A stretch of DNA of 33,657 bases from Anaerolineales bacterium UBA2181 (GTDB lineage Bacteria > Chloroflexota > Anaerolineae > Promineifilales > UBA4811): NCBI GenBank assembly GCA_002328075.1, contig DCVT01000023.1:1-33657 (forward strand). The letters are read 5' to 3'. The notes below the pieces were generated by a model. That model searched no databases and had not been told where the DNA came from. It saw only the letters and a list, made by a program, of their open reading frames with translations. Position 1 is the stretch's first letter, and each line of letters begins with the position of its first letter. The translations under genes and the position numbers were made by a program. Of the stretch, positions 23,514 through 31,931 are shown in pieces.

Positions 23514-24886
23514 TCCCAACTCCCGGTCATCAGATCGATGGTGAGGTTGTTGTCAGCCGGCTCTAGGTCGTCCCACAGCCCGTTGACCAGCCCCTTGCGG
23601 AATTGGACCACCAGCCAACCGCGCACGCTGAGTCCGGTGAGGTCAACGGGTTTCTGTCCTTCCGCCAGCGTTTCGTCTCCGGCATAGTGCGCCAAGAAAG
23701 CTTCAGCAATCTGGTCCGCCAGGCCGGACGCTTCGGCTTCCTTGACCCCGTACTCCTTGATCACCTCAGTGGCGATGCTCGCTATGCCCTGTCCAGTATA
23801 GCTGCGAGAATAAGCCGGGAACTCGTCCGGGTGCGAGGCAATAGCGTTCACGGCAAACGATTCGATGCTTGCCTTCTGGTCGGCCGAGATGCTGACAAGA
23901 CGATACGGGTTGGGATAGCTGACCAGCGAACCGGTCTCTACGTCAAACACGAATTTGGCGGGTTTCTTCCAGTGCGCCTGTACGACATCCTGGGCGTGGT
24001 AATGCCCGGTAAAGACCAACCTAGCGTTGTACATCGCCAACAAGCGCGAGATGGTCGGATAGTCGTCCACCAAATACTCGCCGAATTCCTTCTCCTGCGT
24101 CGCATAGTGTTCCACCACGCCGTGGTGCATCATGGCGATCACCGCGTTCTCCTGGCGGACTGCCTCGGCCAGCATCCCCTCCATCCACTCCAACGTAGCC
24201 GCGCCAAAGCGGCCGTCGACGACGTGCCCCTCGCCCGCCACATTCTCCTGGTAACGACAAGCGTCCAGCGCCAGCAGCCAGAGGCCTGGCACCGGTTCGG
24301 CCACGTAACTTAATGACGCCGGGTCGCGGTACAGGGCCTCCCCATACCCAAATTCGGTATAGATCTGAGCAAATTGGTCGGTTGTGACATTGGGCACCGG
24401 TTCAGTCCGGTCGCCTAGGAACCGCACCGCCTCGGGATTGGCTACGTCATGGTTTCCGGGCACGACGTAGACGGCTTTCCCGCCCGCCTCCAATTGGTTC
24501 AGATATCCCACCGCCAAGTGGTGCGCTGCTTCTTCCCCGTCCTTGGTCAGGTCCCCTGGAATCAGCACGAAATCAGCCGCGACTCCTGCTGCCTCACCAA
24601 CCACGGTCGCAAGTATCTCGGTGCTCTCGCGGAGCAACTTGCGGTCGTTGGCCAAATAGTGCTCAAACGCATCTCCTTCTGTCCCGAGCGACACGTCGTA
24701 GATGTGGAGATCACTCACAACCAGAAAGCGCACGGGTGGGTACGGCGCTGGCGGAAGGTCCACCAGTGCCTTGAATGAGGGGTCAGTCCCGTAACGCAGG
24801 CTGGGCCCGGCCTTCTGGCACGCGGCCAGACCCACTACAAGCAGTAAAACCAGGACCAGCTCTAGTCGTTTTATGTGAATGCGCAC
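23510..24886 (-). CDS. Lipoprotein calcineurin-like metallophosphoesterase
   Basis: A 458-aa secreted lipoprotein: signal peptide with lipobox LAA-C (Cys23). The phosphoesterase metal motifs appear in order: VSDLHI (Asp59, His61), PGDLTKDGE, PGNHD, MMHHGVVEH and TGHYHAQD. This is the two-metal calcineurin-like fold; cell-surface members hydrolyse nucleotides or phosphodiesters. The C-terminal 150 residues, containing PVDLTGLSVRGWLVVQF, form an extra domain I do not know. I take the GTG at 24886 as the start because GGGAGG lies five bases before it and the signal peptide begins there. It overlaps the DinB-like gene downstream. Confidence 0.85.
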   Translation of the reverse strand: MRIHIKRLELVLVLLLVVGLAACQKAGPSLRYGTDPSFKALVDLPPAPYPPVRFLVVSDLHIYDVSLGTEGDAFEHYLANDRKLLRESTEILATVVGEAAGVAADFVLIPGDLTKDGEEAAHHLAVGYLNQLEAGGKAVYVVPGNHDVANPEAVRFLGDRTEPVPNVTTDQFAQIYTEFGYGEALYRDPASLSYVAEPVPGLWLLALDACRYQENVAGEGHVVDGRFGAATLEWMEGMLAEAVRQENAVIAMMHHGVVEHYATQEKEFGEYLVDDYPTISRLLAMYNARLVFTGHYHAQDVVQAHWKKPAKFVFDVETGSLVSYPNPYRLVSISADQKASIESFAVNAIASHPDEFPAYSRSYTGQGIASIATEVIKEYGVKEAEASGLADQIAEAFLAHYAGDETLAEGQKPVDLTGLSVRGWLVVQFRKGLVNGLWDDLEPADNNLTIDLMTGSWE

Positions 24887-25114
24887 AGTATCCTCCCGCC
24901 TGGAATAACATCCTGAAAGGCCTATTTGGGCCACTCACCACAACATCGCCTACCATACCCCAATTGCACCGGTCAGGCAAATCCGGGTTGTGCGGTGTCC
25001 AGACCAATCGAGACAGTCACCCTGGGCCTGCGAACCATGGCACCGCCCTGCCGGCAGTGGTTCTTCTCCTGTTGGCCGTCTGGTCACCTTGTATTGCCGG
25101 TCCGCGGCAGGCGG

Positions 25115-25144
25115 TTGAACAAATCGGGCAACTGGGGGTATAAT
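25115..25144 (+). promoter_or_regulatory. Sigma70-type promoter of the corrinoid protein gene
   Basis: TTGAAC at 25115-25120 and perfect TATAAT at 25139-25144, spaced by 18 bases. Transcription would start about 42 bases before the ATG at 25194. It lies in the 307-base divergent region shared with the metallophosphoesterase gene, in which I see no other gene. Confidence 0.7.
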
Positions 25145-25193
25145 AGTGGCTTGACCGACTATTCAACCGAGTCTGAACATCTAGGAGATTGTC

Positions 25194-25829
25194 ATGGCAA
25201 GCATACTGGAAAAAATCGCGTCCAACCTGTACCAGGGAGAAGACGAGGCGGTCGCCGAGTTGGTGCACCAGGCACTTGATCACGGCCTTTCTGCGGTCGA
25301 GGTGTTGCAGGGTGGGCTCATAGCCGGCATGGACGAGGTCGGCCGGGATTTCAAGGCGGGCGACCTGTTTGTGCCAGAGGTCCTTATTGCTGCCCGCGCC
25401 ATGCACGCGGGCATGGGAATCCTGCGGCCGCTGCTGGCGGAAAGCGGAACGCCCACCGCTGGAAAATACGTGATCGGCACAGTCAAGGGTGACTTGCACG
25501 ACATCGGCAAGAACCTGGTCAAGATGATGCTAGAGGGCGCCGGTTTTGAAACGGTCGACCTGGGCACGGACGTCGCTCCTCAGGGATTCGTCGATGCCGT
25601 ACGTCAGCATCAGCCGACGGTCATCGGGATGAGCGCCCTACTGACCACAACCATGACGCAGATGAAGACCACCATCGAGGCATTGCAGGAAGCTGGTTTG
25701 CGCGACCGGGTCAAGGTAATGATCGGCGGTGCCCCGGTCACGGCCGCCTACGCCCACCAGATCGGCGCGGACGCCTATGCGCCAGATGCCGCGACCGCGG
25801 TGGATATTGCCCGCGAACTGGCCGGGTAA
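25194..25829 (+). CDS. Corrinoid (B12-binding) methyltransferase-type protein
   Basis: A 211-aa corrinoid protein of the MtbC/MtmC/MtaC/MetH-like group. Residues 1-85 form the helical N-terminal cap; the B12 domain has DLHDIG (Asp100, His102 as the lower cobalt ligand, Gly105), then MSALLTTTM and VMIGGAPVT, the three parts of the cobalamin site. Such proteins shuttle a methyl group between a substrate-specific methyltransferase and an acceptor methyltransferase. Neither partner is in this window, so its substrate cannot be told. AGGAGA lies five bases before the ATG. It is a single-gene unit with its own promoter and a strong terminator. Confidence 0.88.
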   Translation: MASILEKIASNLYQGEDEAVAELVHQALDHGLSAVEVLQGGLIAGMDEVGRDFKAGDLFVPEVLIAARAMHAGMGILRPLLAESGTPTAGKYVIGTVKGDLHDIGKNLVKMMLEGAGFETVDLGTDVAPQGFVDAVRQHQPTVIGMSALLTTTMTQMKTTIEALQEAGLRDRVKVMIGGAPVTAAYAHQIGADAYAPDAATAVDIARELAG

Positions 25830-25846
25830 TCCTATCGTGTCCCATG

Positions 25847-25886
25847 GGCCCCCACTCCGCCCTTAGGGGTGGAGTGGGGGCCGTTT
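25847..25886 (+). terminator. Strong intrinsic terminator of the corrinoid gene
   Basis: GGCCCCCACTCCGCCC pairs with GGGTGGAGTGGGGGCC around a loop of about four bases (TTAG), giving a 16-bp stem with one G-T pair. It starts 17 bases after the stop codon and is followed by a short GTTTCC stretch, a weak T-run. The stem is stable enough to end transcription before the KimA-like gene. Confidence 0.8.
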
Positions 25887-26076
25887 CCCCAAACGGTTTC
25901 GCAACGGTGCCCGCGCGCCGGGTGGTAGCCCGCAGTTGCCAAGCACAACCTCGGCGGGATCCTTCCGCTTAAGCAATCGCTGTCTTTCGTGTTTGCCGGC
26001 GGCGGCCTTTCGCGTTATCATCCATTGGCGTGCAACCAGCCCATACCCACCGGTGACGCACTACAGGAGCCAGACC

Positions 26077-27915
26077 ATGCTCGGCAGACTCTACCATATG
26101 CTAATCGGCGCTCCGCTGCCCACCCAGGTTCTGGAGAGCAAACAGCTGCCCAAGTGGCGAGCGTTGGCGGCTTTTTCTCCGGATGCCATTTCCTCCATCG
26201 CGTACGCCAACCAGGAAATCTACCTGGGGCTGGTGGTGGCAGGCAGCGTCGGCCTGGCCTTCGCCTGGCCCATCGGCGTGGCGATCACCGTCCTGCTGGT
26301 GCTGGTAGCGCTCTCGTACTACCAGACGATCCATGGCTACCCATTCGGGGGTGGCTCGTACACGGTGGCCCGTGAGAACCTGGGTACAACCCCCGGATTG
26401 GTGTCCGCCGCCGCCCTGCTCATGGAGTATCTGCTGACAGCGGCGGTCAGCCTGACGGCCGGTGTAGCCGCCATCGCTTCGGCCTTCCCGGCTCTCTGGC
26501 CGCACCGGGTAGTGGTAGCGCTACTCCTGTTGGGAGCCATCACCCTGGCCAATCTGCGCGGCACCCACGAAATGAGCACGTTGGTCAGCATCCCGGTTTA
26601 CTTTTTCCTCTTCACCTATTTCCCGATGCTCGGCTACGGTCTCGTGCGGCTGTTGGTGGACGGAATTGCCGCGCCAGTGACGGCCGCCCCACCCGGATTG
26701 CAGCCGGTGACCGGTTACCTTGTGCTACATACATTCGCCTCCGGGTGCACCGCGCTCACCGGAATCGAGGCTATCAGCAACGCCGTACCTTCGTTCCAGC
26801 CTCCCGAGGCGCGGAACGCAGGCCGGACCTTGCTGGTGATGGCATTGCTGATGGGTATCCTGTTTCTGGGAAGCACCGGGTTGATCCAGTCACTGGCGGT
26901 GACCGCCGGGCCGCAGGAGACCATCCTCTCCGCGCTGGGGCGGCGCATATTGGGGAGCGGCTTCCTGTACGTCGTCATCCAGGCAGGTACCTTGCTGATC
27001 CTCGCAGTAGCTGCCAACACCAGCTTTGCCGGCTTTCCAAGGCTAGCGGCGGTCCTGGCTCGCGATGGCTTTCTTCCCCGCCAGTTGACCCAGTTGGGCG
27101 ACCGGCTGGTCTTTAGTAACGGTATCCTGTTGCTGGCGCTGGGGACTGGTCTGCTAATCGTCCTCTTTGGTGGCGACTCGCACGCGCTAATCCCCCTATT
27201 TGCCGTGGGTGTGTTCACCGCGTTCACCCTTTCGCAGTTGGGGATGGTGCTGCACTGGCGCCGCGAGCGGGGCACCCACTGGTGGCTCAAGGCCGGCCTG
27301 AATTGCGCCGGTGCGGCTGTGACCGGCGTCGCCCTGTCGATAATCGCCATCAGCAAGTTCCTGGAGGGGGCTTGGATCATCATCGCGCTGACGCCGCTCC
27401 TGGTTATCGCTTTCGCTAGCATCCGCTCGCATTACCAGGAGGTAGGGCGTGAGCTTTCGCTCAAGGGTCTCCCTCCTTCGCTGCGCCCAGAGCCGATCCC
27501 GAGGGTGGTTATCCCAGTCTCCGGCGTCCATCGCGGAGTCATAGAGGCGGTCCGCGTTGCCCAGGGCATCGCCACGGACGTGACCGCCGTCTATGTGGAG
27601 CTGGAGCCAGGGGCCGCCGGTCGCGTCCAGGCGCAGTGGAAAGCCTGGTTTCCCGACGTTCCGCTGGCGGTCGTGCCTTCGCCCACCCGCGCGCTGGTAG
27701 CGCCCATCCTCAGTTACCTGGACGAGACCGACCGCCAGCACCACGACGGGCATCTAGCGGCAGTGGTATTGCCCGAATTCGTGCCCGCCAGGTGGTGGCA
27801 CACAATACTCCACAACCAGACTGCCTGGTTGCTGCGGGCTGCCCTGCATTACCGCCGACGCCACCTCGGCTACTCTCGGGTGATAATCGACGTCCCCTTC
27901 TATCTGCGTCATTGA
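26077..27915 (+). CDS. KimA-type APC-superfamily potassium importer
   Basis: A 612-aa protein, matching KimA (YdaO) of about 607 aa in length. The signature start ALAAFSPDAISSIAYANQEI matches the KUP/KimA group of the APC superfamily. About 12 transmembrane segments span residues 30-440 (including GYPFGGGSYTVARENLG in helix 3 and GIEAISNAVP in helix 6), followed by a cytoplasmic domain (about 470-612). KimA takes up K+ with protons and is inhibited by c-di-AMP. The start at 26077 has AGGAG seven bases upstream; a longer frame upstream has no family sequence. The 5' region does not show the ydaO riboswitch. The NUDIX gene follows 17 bases later. Confidence 0.8.
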   Translation: MLGRLYHMLIGAPLPTQVLESKQLPKWRALAAFSPDAISSIAYANQEIYLGLVVAGSVGLAFAWPIGVAITVLLVLVALSYYQTIHGYPFGGGSYTVARENLGTTPGLVSAAALLMEYLLTAAVSLTAGVAAIASAFPALWPHRVVVALLLLGAITLANLRGTHEMSTLVSIPVYFFLFTYFPMLGYGLVRLLVDGIAAPVTAAPPGLQPVTGYLVLHTFASGCTALTGIEAISNAVPSFQPPEARNAGRTLLVMALLMGILFLGSTGLIQSLAVTAGPQETILSALGRRILGSGFLYVVIQAGTLLILAVAANTSFAGFPRLAAVLARDGFLPRQLTQLGDRLVFSNGILLLALGTGLLIVLFGGDSHALIPLFAVGVFTAFTLSQLGMVLHWRRERGTHWWLKAGLNCAGAAVTGVALSIIAISKFLEGAWIIIALTPLLVIAFASIRSHYQEVGRELSLKGLPPSLRPEPIPRVVIPVSGVHRGVIEAVRVAQGIATDVTAVYVELEPGAAGRVQAQWKAWFPDVPLAVVPSPTRALVAPILSYLDETDRQHHDGHLAAVVLPEFVPARWWHTILHNQTAWLLRAALHYRRRHLGYSRVIIDVPFYLRH

Positions 27916-27932
27916 TCAGATCAGGGGAAGCG

Positions 27933-28487
27933 ATGCAACCCTGGAAGACACTCAGACGCGAGACCATCCTCAACCAACCGCCCTGGCTGGTGGTGGAGCA
28001 CCACGAGGTAATGTTGCCTGACGGCCGGGTCATCCCGGATTGGCCCTGGGTGATCACGCCGGATTATGTCAACGTCGTAGCTGAGACCGAGCAGGGAACC
28101 TTTCTCTGCTTCCGGCAGGTCAAGTACGGCCTGGCAGGGACATCGCTGGCTGTGGTGGGCGGGTACATCGCGCCCGGTGAGGAGCCGCTGGCAGCGGCCC
28201 GGCGCGAGCTGCTCGAGGAGACTGGATTCCATGCGGCCGCGTGGATCCCTCTGGGCTGCTACCGGGTGGACCCCAACCGAGGGATGGCCGTCGGCCACCT
28301 TTATCTGGCGCGGGGCGTCCACCGCACGGCCGATCCGGTAGCCGACGACCTGGAGGAACAGGAATTGCTCACGCTGACCCGCGCCGAGTTGGAATCGGCG
28401 CTGGACCGGGGGGAGTTCAAGGTGCTGGCCTGGGCAAGCGCTGTGGCTCTGGCACTGCGATATCTATCGACCACAGAAAGGCGGTGA
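27933..28487 (+). CDS. NUDIX hydrolase, ADP-ribose pyrophosphatase-like
   Basis: A 184-aa enzyme with the complete NUDIX box: GGYIAPGEEPLAAARRELLE followed by ETGF, i.e. G-x5-E-x7-R-E-x2-E-E-x-G. The shape of the N-terminal half (ETILNQPPWLVVEHHEVMLP) resembles ADP-ribose and sugar-nucleotide hydrolases. AGGGGAAG lies two bases before the ATG at 27933. It stands between the KimA-like and acyl-CoA dehydrogenase genes with gaps of 17 and 3 bases, so all three are probably one transcript. Confidence 0.85.
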   Translation: MQPWKTLRRETILNQPPWLVVEHHEVMLPDGRVIPDWPWVITPDYVNVVAETEQGTFLCFRQVKYGLAGTSLAVVGGYIAPGEEPLAAARRELLEETGFHAAAWIPLGCYRVDPNRGMAVGHLYLARGVHRTADPVADDLEEQELLTLTRAELESALDRGEFKVLAWASAVALALRYLSTTERR

Positions 28488-28490
28488 ACA

Positions 28491-29699
28491 ATGTTCGAGT
28501 GGACCATGAATGACGCCCAACGGGCGCTGCGCGACCAGGCGCGCGACCTGGTGCGCTGGGTGCCGCGCGATCTGCTACTGGCAATGGACGCCGACCAAGT
28601 GCGTTACCCGCGGGAGTACGTCCAGGAGCTGGCCCGCCGTCGTCTGTTGGGGCTGCGCTTTCCGGCCGAACACGGCGGCCGTCGACTCACCTGGGCCGAC
28701 GAGATCATCGTGCTGGAAGAGGTCGGGACCCTGGGGGCATCGCTGGCCTGCCTGTATTCGCTGGTCAGCATCGTGGGGGAGGCACTGGCGGTGTTTGGCG
28801 ACCAGAGGCAGAAGGAGCGTTACCTGGCCCCGCTGCTCCGTGGCGAGCTGTTTTGCGCTGAGGCGTTGACCGAACCCCGCGGCGGCTCGGACTTTTTCAG
28901 CGCGACCACCCGGGCAACCCGCCAGGGCAGTCACTACGTCTTGGAGGGGCAGAAGCGTTTTGTCGTGGGCGCGGAGGGAGCTGACCTTTTTCTGGTCTAC
29001 GCCCGCACGGGGCCCGACAGCTTGAGCGCTTTTATCGTCGAGCGCAACATGGGTGTGGAGGTCGAGTACCTATACGGGTTGATGGGAACTCGCGGCGGCG
29101 GCGCCGGCCGGATCGTCTTTCGCGACACCCGGGTCCCGGCCGAGAACCTGCTCTGGCAAGAGGGGCGCGGCAAGGAGATCTTTTACCAGATGATGATCCC
29201 GGAACGGATGACCTCGGCCGCCGGCGCCATCGGGCTGGGCCGCGCATCGCTAGAGATTGCGCTCCGCTACAGTGACCGGCGCAAGGCGTTTGGCCAGAAG
29301 ATCCGCCAGTTCCAGGGAGTCAGCTTCAAGATCGCGGACGGTATCACCCAACTCGACGCGGCCCGCGGACTGGTGATCGCGGCAGCGGCGGCGGCCGATC
29401 GGCTGGGCAGCACCGGCCCCACCCGACGGCTGGTTTCCGAGGCCAAGCGGTTCGCCACCGACGCAGCCTGGCAGGTGGTCAACCACGCCATGCAGGTATT
29501 GGGCGGAATTGGCTACACCACCGTTTTCCCAGTAGAGCGGATGCTGCGTGACGTCCGGCTGATGACCATCTGGACCGGCACCAACGAGATCATGAACCGC
29601 CTAACTCAAAACGCTGAGCCTCACTTCCGTCCAGAACTCCCTCGATTCGCACGCTCTTGTCCGCCCAGACTATTACCTTTTCGCACAGCGCCCGTATGA
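28491..29699 (+). CDS. Acyl-CoA dehydrogenase, 3' end altered by integration
   Basis: An FAD-dependent acyl-CoA dehydrogenase of 402 aa. Recognisable parts: EALTEPRGGSDFFS (FAD/substrate loop), RKAFGQKIRQFQGVSFKIAD, VLGGIGYTTVFPVERMLRD and IWTGTNEIMN. The MCAD-type catalytic Glu of Y-E-G-T is Thr here, but a Glu in IPERMTS (Glu238) aligns with the catalytic Glu of isovaleryl-CoA dehydrogenase. After about residue 371 the usual last helix is missing; 31 unrelated residues follow, ending beyond the recombinase 3' end. I infer that a mobile element joined here, changing only the tail, so the enzyme may still work. Ends overlap the recombinase gene tail-to-tail by 110 bases. Confidence 0.85.
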   Translation: MFEWTMNDAQRALRDQARDLVRWVPRDLLLAMDADQVRYPREYVQELARRRLLGLRFPAEHGGRRLTWADEIIVLEEVGTLGASLACLYSLVSIVGEALAVFGDQRQKERYLAPLLRGELFCAEALTEPRGGSDFFSATTRATRQGSHYVLEGQKRFVVGAEGADLFLVYARTGPDSLSAFIVERNMGVEVEYLYGLMGTRGGGAGRIVFRDTRVPAENLLWQEGRGKEIFYQMMIPERMTSAAGAIGLGRASLEIALRYSDRRKAFGQKIRQFQGVSFKIADGITQLDAARGLVIAAAAAADRLGSTGPTRRLVSEAKRFATDAAWQVVNHAMQVLGGIGYTTVFPVERMLRDVRLMTIWTGTNEIMNRLTQNAEPHFRPELPRFARSCPPRLLPFRTAPV

Positions 29700-31257
29700 T
29701 CACCTGGCGTTCTCGCAGCACCCAGTTCCGCCTTTCGGGCGGGAGTTGCCTCAGTTCTTGGGATGTCTGGTCGATCTCCGACAACCGCAGCCGCATCGAA
29801 GCCAGAAGCTCTGTAGCATAGTCCAGCCCTGCTTGGACGGTTGCTGCATTATCCCGCAAATCCCGCAATCTTACAAGTTCCTCGGACCAATACTCCAGAT
29901 CCGCCTCTGTCTCTTCCATGCGGGCATCGAATTCACGCTCCGTGAGCTTGCCTCTGGCCGCTTGTCTCTGAAAGAAGGCCCTCGATGCCTCCACCTCTGC
30001 CAGCTTGCGCGCCGCGTGGGCGATATCTCCCTCGATACATGCATCCTGCTCTTGCAGTTGCTTCTGGCGGGCTAGGATCTGGAGCCTGATCGTCTCGGGG
30101 CGCTTGATTCCTTGGTCCACGACATGGCGCCAGACTTCCCAGTCAAGGGCTGGACCGCTGAAGTTGTAGGGGCGGGGATGCAGCTCATGCGAGTGCAACT
30201 TCGCAGTGTGGCAGACGTACCTATGGATTGGGTCTCGCTTCTCGTAGCGGCGCACGGCGCCAGATGACTTCCTCCAGTAATCGTACCGCTTGACACTGAC
30301 GCTCAATCGGCTCCTGCATTCCCCGCATTCCAGGAGCCCTTGCAGGAGATAGACTCCCGCGGCGCGCCTGGTTGATAGGACCTTGTTGCGCGAGATCCTC
30401 TTCCGTACACGGGCAAACAGCTCCGGTTCGATGATGGGCGGGATCTGGATCGCGCATTCCCTGCCAGTGCCAAATGTCCACTTCGCCTCGCCCGTATAGC
30501 CCTCACATCGAAGAATAGCCATGATAACCTCCGGCGACCAGTCATGAAGGCGACCGGGTTGCCCCTTCTGCTCTGTGCCGCGCGCAATCAGCCGCATGCG
30601 TATGTCAGCCCGCGAAATGCCCGCAGCATACCACTCGAAGATCTCCCGGACCGTCTGCACTTCGTCATCAGCGGCTAGTTGTATGAGTCGTCCGCGCTTT
30701 CCTGGCTCCCGGGTCGTCACATAGCCCAGCCGGTCGTAGGATCCGGGCCATCGCCCCTCCCGCAGGGTGGCAACCTTGCCCATCTCGACACGCTCGGCAC
30801 GCCTCCGGTTCTCCTCACGCCAGATGGTCGCCTTGATGCTCAACGTGAACCGATCGATCGGCGTACCGGTGGCATCAAAGACCCTGATCTTGTCCCTGCC
30901 GTTTCGCCTTGCGTCGCCAATGTCCAAGGCGTCTTCAAGTGCAACGGCAACGCGTGGATGGCGCATAAGCCGATCGTCGCGCCAGCACACTACGGCATCC
31001 AGCTCGCCCGTCCTGATGAGGTCAAACATGCCCAAGAGGCCGGGGCGGTCAGCACGTTCGCCAGAGGGGTTCACCACCTTCCCCTTCTTTGGAGACTGAG
31101 TCGCAACATAGTTCTCACAATCCCTCAATACGCGGAGAACGCTCCAACCGTTACGGTCGCACAGCGCCTGCATATCCGCGAGCTGCTGGTCAATGCTGGC
31201 CTTACCTTCCGCCGCTTGTTCTTCTTGGCTGACCCGCGCGTACTGGACGACATTCAT
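29590..31257 (-). CDS. Large serine recombinase (site-specific integrase)
   Basis: A 555-aa recombinase. The catalytic domain starts with YARVSQEEQ, Ser10 being the nucleophile, and contains CWRDDRLMRHP; the recombinase domain follows (about 170-290, DRLGYV onward). A zinc-ribbon has ECGEC, YVCH and then HELHP, so the fourth ligand would be His rather than the usual Cys. A coiled-coil (about 390-500, rich in Glu/Arg) precedes the C-terminus, as in integrases such as those of phiC31 and Bxb1. GGAG lies nine bases before the ATG at 31257. The last codons, GGS-stop, come from the acyl-CoA dehydrogenase side, implying that the crossover lies in about the last 20 bases of the gene. Confidence 0.9.
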   Translation of the reverse strand: MNVVQYARVSQEEQAAEGKASIDQQLADMQALCDRNGWSVLRVLRDCENYVATQSPKKGKVVNPSGERADRPGLLGMFDLIRTGELDAVVCWRDDRLMRHPRVAVALEDALDIGDARRNGRDKIRVFDATGTPIDRFTLSIKATIWREENRRRAERVEMGKVATLREGRWPGSYDRLGYVTTREPGKRGRLIQLAADDEVQTVREIFEWYAAGISRADIRMRLIARGTEQKGQPGRLHDWSPEVIMAILRCEGYTGEAKWTFGTGRECAIQIPPIIEPELFARVRKRISRNKVLSTRRAAGVYLLQGLLECGECRSRLSVSVKRYDYWRKSSGAVRRYEKRDPIHRYVCHTAKLHSHELHPRPYNFSGPALDWEVWRHVVDQGIKRPETIRLQILARQKQLQEQDACIEGDIAHAARKLAEVEASRAFFQRQAARGKLTEREFDARMEETEADLEYWSEELVRLRDLRDNAATVQAGLDYATELLASMRLRLSEIDQTSQELRQLPPERRNWVLRERQVIIRALCEKVIVWADKSVRIEGVLDGSEAQRFELGGS

Positions 31258-31353
31258 CCTGCTATCTCCTTGGCGCCAATGTTGGTTCTTATGCTGCGAT
31301 GTGGTTGGGCCGGGCGACCATGCTCTGACAGGCCGCCGCCCGGCCCAGCCGTG

Positions 31354-31373
31354 GCCCAGCGCATGCGCTGGGC
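31354..31373. repeat. Perfect 20-bp palindrome between recombinase and 49-aa ORF
   Basis: GCCCAGCGCATGCGCTGGGC reads the same on both strands. Two more copies of the half-site motif GGCCCAGC or GCCCAGCC lie just beside it (31342-31350). It begins 97 bases upstream of the recombinase start and just after the stop of the 49-aa ORF. It could be a terminator (no T-run), a repressor site for the recombinase, or a recombination site. Confidence 0.7.
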
Positions 31374-31382
31374 TGCCACTTT

Positions 31383-31532
31383 CTACTGCTCGCCCTCCTG
31401 GGTCTTCGACATGCCGACCACCTGGGCGCCGAGCCCCTCGGCGCTGACCACCGCCAGTCCCGCCTTCCGCTCAAGAACGGCCAGGAGGAGCGCCCCCACT
31501 CTCGTCTCGAACAACAGCCACCTCAGGATCAT
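31383..31532 (-). CDS. 49-aa protein of unknown function
   Basis: A short frame with an excellent ribosome-binding site: GGGAGG six bases before the ATG at 31532. The protein starts with a hydrophobic segment (MILRWLLFE, then GALLLAVLERKAGLAVV), and ends in a hydrophilic tail (MSKTQEGEQ). It may be a small membrane-associated protein. It lies between parR-like and recombinase genes, all leftward, 22 bases after the parR-like stop. No family recognised. Confidence 0.55.
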   Translation of the reverse strand: MILRWLLFETRVGALLLAVLERKAGLAVVSAEGLGAQVVGMSKTQEGEQ

Positions 31533-31554
31533 CTTCGGCCTCCCTTTCTCGGTG

Positions 31555-31896
31555 TCAACGGCCCATTACACAAGCACACGCCACAACCGGTTTGCACATG
31601 CCCTCCGACCACCCCCTTTCTCGCAGGCCCAGGCTGTCCAGCGCGGCGGCAACATCCGAGGGCTCCTCGTCGGGCGATCTGCCGCCCTCCTGGGCCTCAG
31701 GCGGCAGAGCCAGGGTCCGTCCCTTGAGCTCCTGGATCGCCTCGTAGATGTCGTCCAGGGTGACGTCGCTCCGCCGCGCGTGGCCTCGAATGACCTCGCG
31801 GATCGCCGCGCTCTTGATGGTTTGGGCCTCCAGGTAGCGGAGCACATCCCAATCCCTCTCGCTATCCAGTACAAACGTGATCGTCTGCCTCGCCAT
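31555..31896 (-). CDS. ParR-like partition adaptor (RHH-type)
   Basis: A 113-aa protein directly downstream of the ParM-like gene, the place of parR/stbB in actin-type plasmid partition operons. The start MARQTITFVLDSERDWDVLR followed by YLEAQTIKSAAIREVIRGHA looks like the N-terminal strand and two helices of ribbon-helix-helix proteins such as ParR; the C-terminal half is acidic and probably disordered, as expected of the segment that binds ParM. Sequence of ParR proteins is poorly conserved, so the call rests mainly on position. I chose the ATG at 31896 for its GGGAGG; a frame six codons longer exists. Confidence 0.6.
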   Translation of the reverse strand: MARQTITFVLDSERDWDVLRYLEAQTIKSAAIREVIRGHARRSDVTLDDIYEAIQELKGRTLALPPEAQEGGRSPDEEPSDVAAALDSLGLRERGWSEGMCKPVVACACVMGR

Positions 31897-31931
31897 CACC
31901 ACCTCCCGCAACACGCAGTGGTCCGATGCCC

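Noticed and set aside
25887..26076. A ydaO-type c-di-AMP riboswitch ahead of the KimA-like gene
   Set aside because: The region has a CCGCTTAAGC stretch and GC-rich arms, but the conserved riboswitch core (GGGGGACCCA and GGGGTGAATC-like parts) is absent.
28491..29699. Acyl-CoA dehydrogenase as inactive because the MCAD catalytic Glu is absent
   Set aside because: A Glu at the isovaleryl-CoA dehydrogenase position (Glu238) is present, so activity remains plausible.
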